A program made the translations under genes and the position numbers. The notes under the pieces were generated by a model. It ran no database searches, was not told the origin of the DNA, and worked only from the letters and a program-made list of their open reading frames with translations. Shown here piece by piece: positions 6,813-7,118 of a stretch of 7,118 nt of DNA. The first letter of the stretch is position 1, and every line of letters starts with the position of its first letter. The stretch comes from Balneolales bacterium (GTDB lineage Bacteria; Bacteroidota; Rhodothermia; Balneolales; Natronogracilivirgulaceae): positions 1 to 7,118 of the forward strand of contig SLLP01000001.1 in NCBI GenBank assembly GCA_007133995.1, read 5' to 3'.

Positions 6813-7025
6813 CTATTGATTTTCTTTTCGGGTTACCTGCTCTATGCGAAGTTCCGCTTCCTCGAGTTTTTTCGAGCACTGCCTGGATAATCTCATACCT
6901 TCCTCATAGAGTTCTATGGCTTTGTCCAAGGGAACATCATCAGTCTCAAGCTCTTTGAGTACCTCTGACAATCTCTGTAAAGCCTGTTCAAATTCAAATC
7001 GTTCCTTATCAGTTTTATTTTTCAT
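6813..7025 (-). CDS. xseB: Exodeoxyribonuclease VII small subunit
   Basis: XseB assembles in several copies around the catalytic XseA subunit to form the cytosolic exonuclease VII, which degrades single-stranded DNA to oligonucleotides. The 70-residue product is almost wholly helical and charged. It matches the family core: FEFEQALQRLSEVLKELETD (10-29), VPLDKAIELYEEGMRLSRQC (31-50) and a C-terminal coiled-coil helix KKLEEAELRIEQV (52-64). I chose the ATG at 7025. An in-frame TTG at 7052 would add nine residues not typical of the family, and neither start has a strong Shine-Dalgarno sequence. The TAG stop is one base before dxs; linkage of xseB to dxs is widely conserved, often with an ispA-type gene between, absent here. 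xseA is not in the window but could lie just beyond 7118. Confidence 0.93.
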   Translation of the reverse strand: MKNKTDKERFEFEQALQRLSEVLKELETDDVPLDKAIELYEEGMRLSRQCSKKLEEAELRIEQVTRKENQ

Positions 7026-7118
7026 TAAAACACACCCGGTAGTTATTTTCAATGAAGTAAAATAATCAAAAAACCGGTTTATTTAAGTTTAAGTGGCGTC
7101 ATGCGGTAAATGCAATAA

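Noticed and set aside
7071..7080. AAACCGGTTT palindrome followed by Ts on the minus strand as a terminator
   Set aside because: A perfect 10-bp palindrome with no loop cannot form a stable hairpin and the T-run is short.
7053..7118. 3' end of an upstream gene such as xseA at the right edge
   Set aside because: On the minus strand one frame reads about 13 codons to a TAA at 7081-7079, but this is too short to assign and does not clearly resemble XseA.
1..7118. CRISPR array, transposon, toxin-antitoxin, defence or biosynthetic gene cluster
   Set aside because: No spaced direct repeats, transposase motifs, terminal repeats or accessory gene clusters are visible. All long frames are explained by known families.

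Overview
The window is an ordinary chromosomal segment with five recognisable protein genes and the first few codons of a sixth. Composition looks near 50% G+C by eye. Several traits suggest the Bacteroidota/Balneolota/Rhodothermota group. The four minus-strand genes lack a clear Shine-Dalgarno sequence and start behind A- or T-rich leaders. The DXP synthase reads MSIDPNVGALNEYL, as I recall from that group. The large transporter is an SLC45/GPH-like sugar carrier of a type I recall from the same bacteria. This placement is an inference, not a proof.

Layout, left to right. Positions 1-13 hold the start of a divergent minus-strand gene behind a good ribosome binding site. Positions 14-241 are a divergent control region with a TTGGCA/TGCCAA dyad that could serve as a promoter both ways. 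Positions 242-1777 (+) encode a YifB/ComM-type AAA+ ATPase. It converges with queA (minus, 1791-2876), and both stop codons sit in the arms of one small inverted repeat. Upstream of queA on the same strand are an MFS sugar-transporter-like gene (2990-4741), dxs (4880-6811) and xseB (6813-7025). xseB and dxs are one nucleotide apart and are almost certainly co-transcribed. The 138-bp gap between dxs and the transporter holds a possible terminator and a 24-bp near-perfect palindrome that looks like an operator.

Functionally this is mainly housekeeping: DNA uptake/recombination (ComM), queuosine tRNA modification (QueA), isoprenoid and thiamine/pyridoxal precursor synthesis (Dxs) and the small subunit of exonuclease VII (XseB). 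The transporter is the only accessory-looking gene. I found no mobile element, CRISPR array, tRNA/rRNA, toxin-antitoxin pair or defence system, and nothing that looks like a new multi-gene system. The points most worth a second look are the periplasmic insertion in the transporter, the palindrome before it, the shortened N-terminal region of QueA, and the absence of the cysteine cluster in the ComM homologue.
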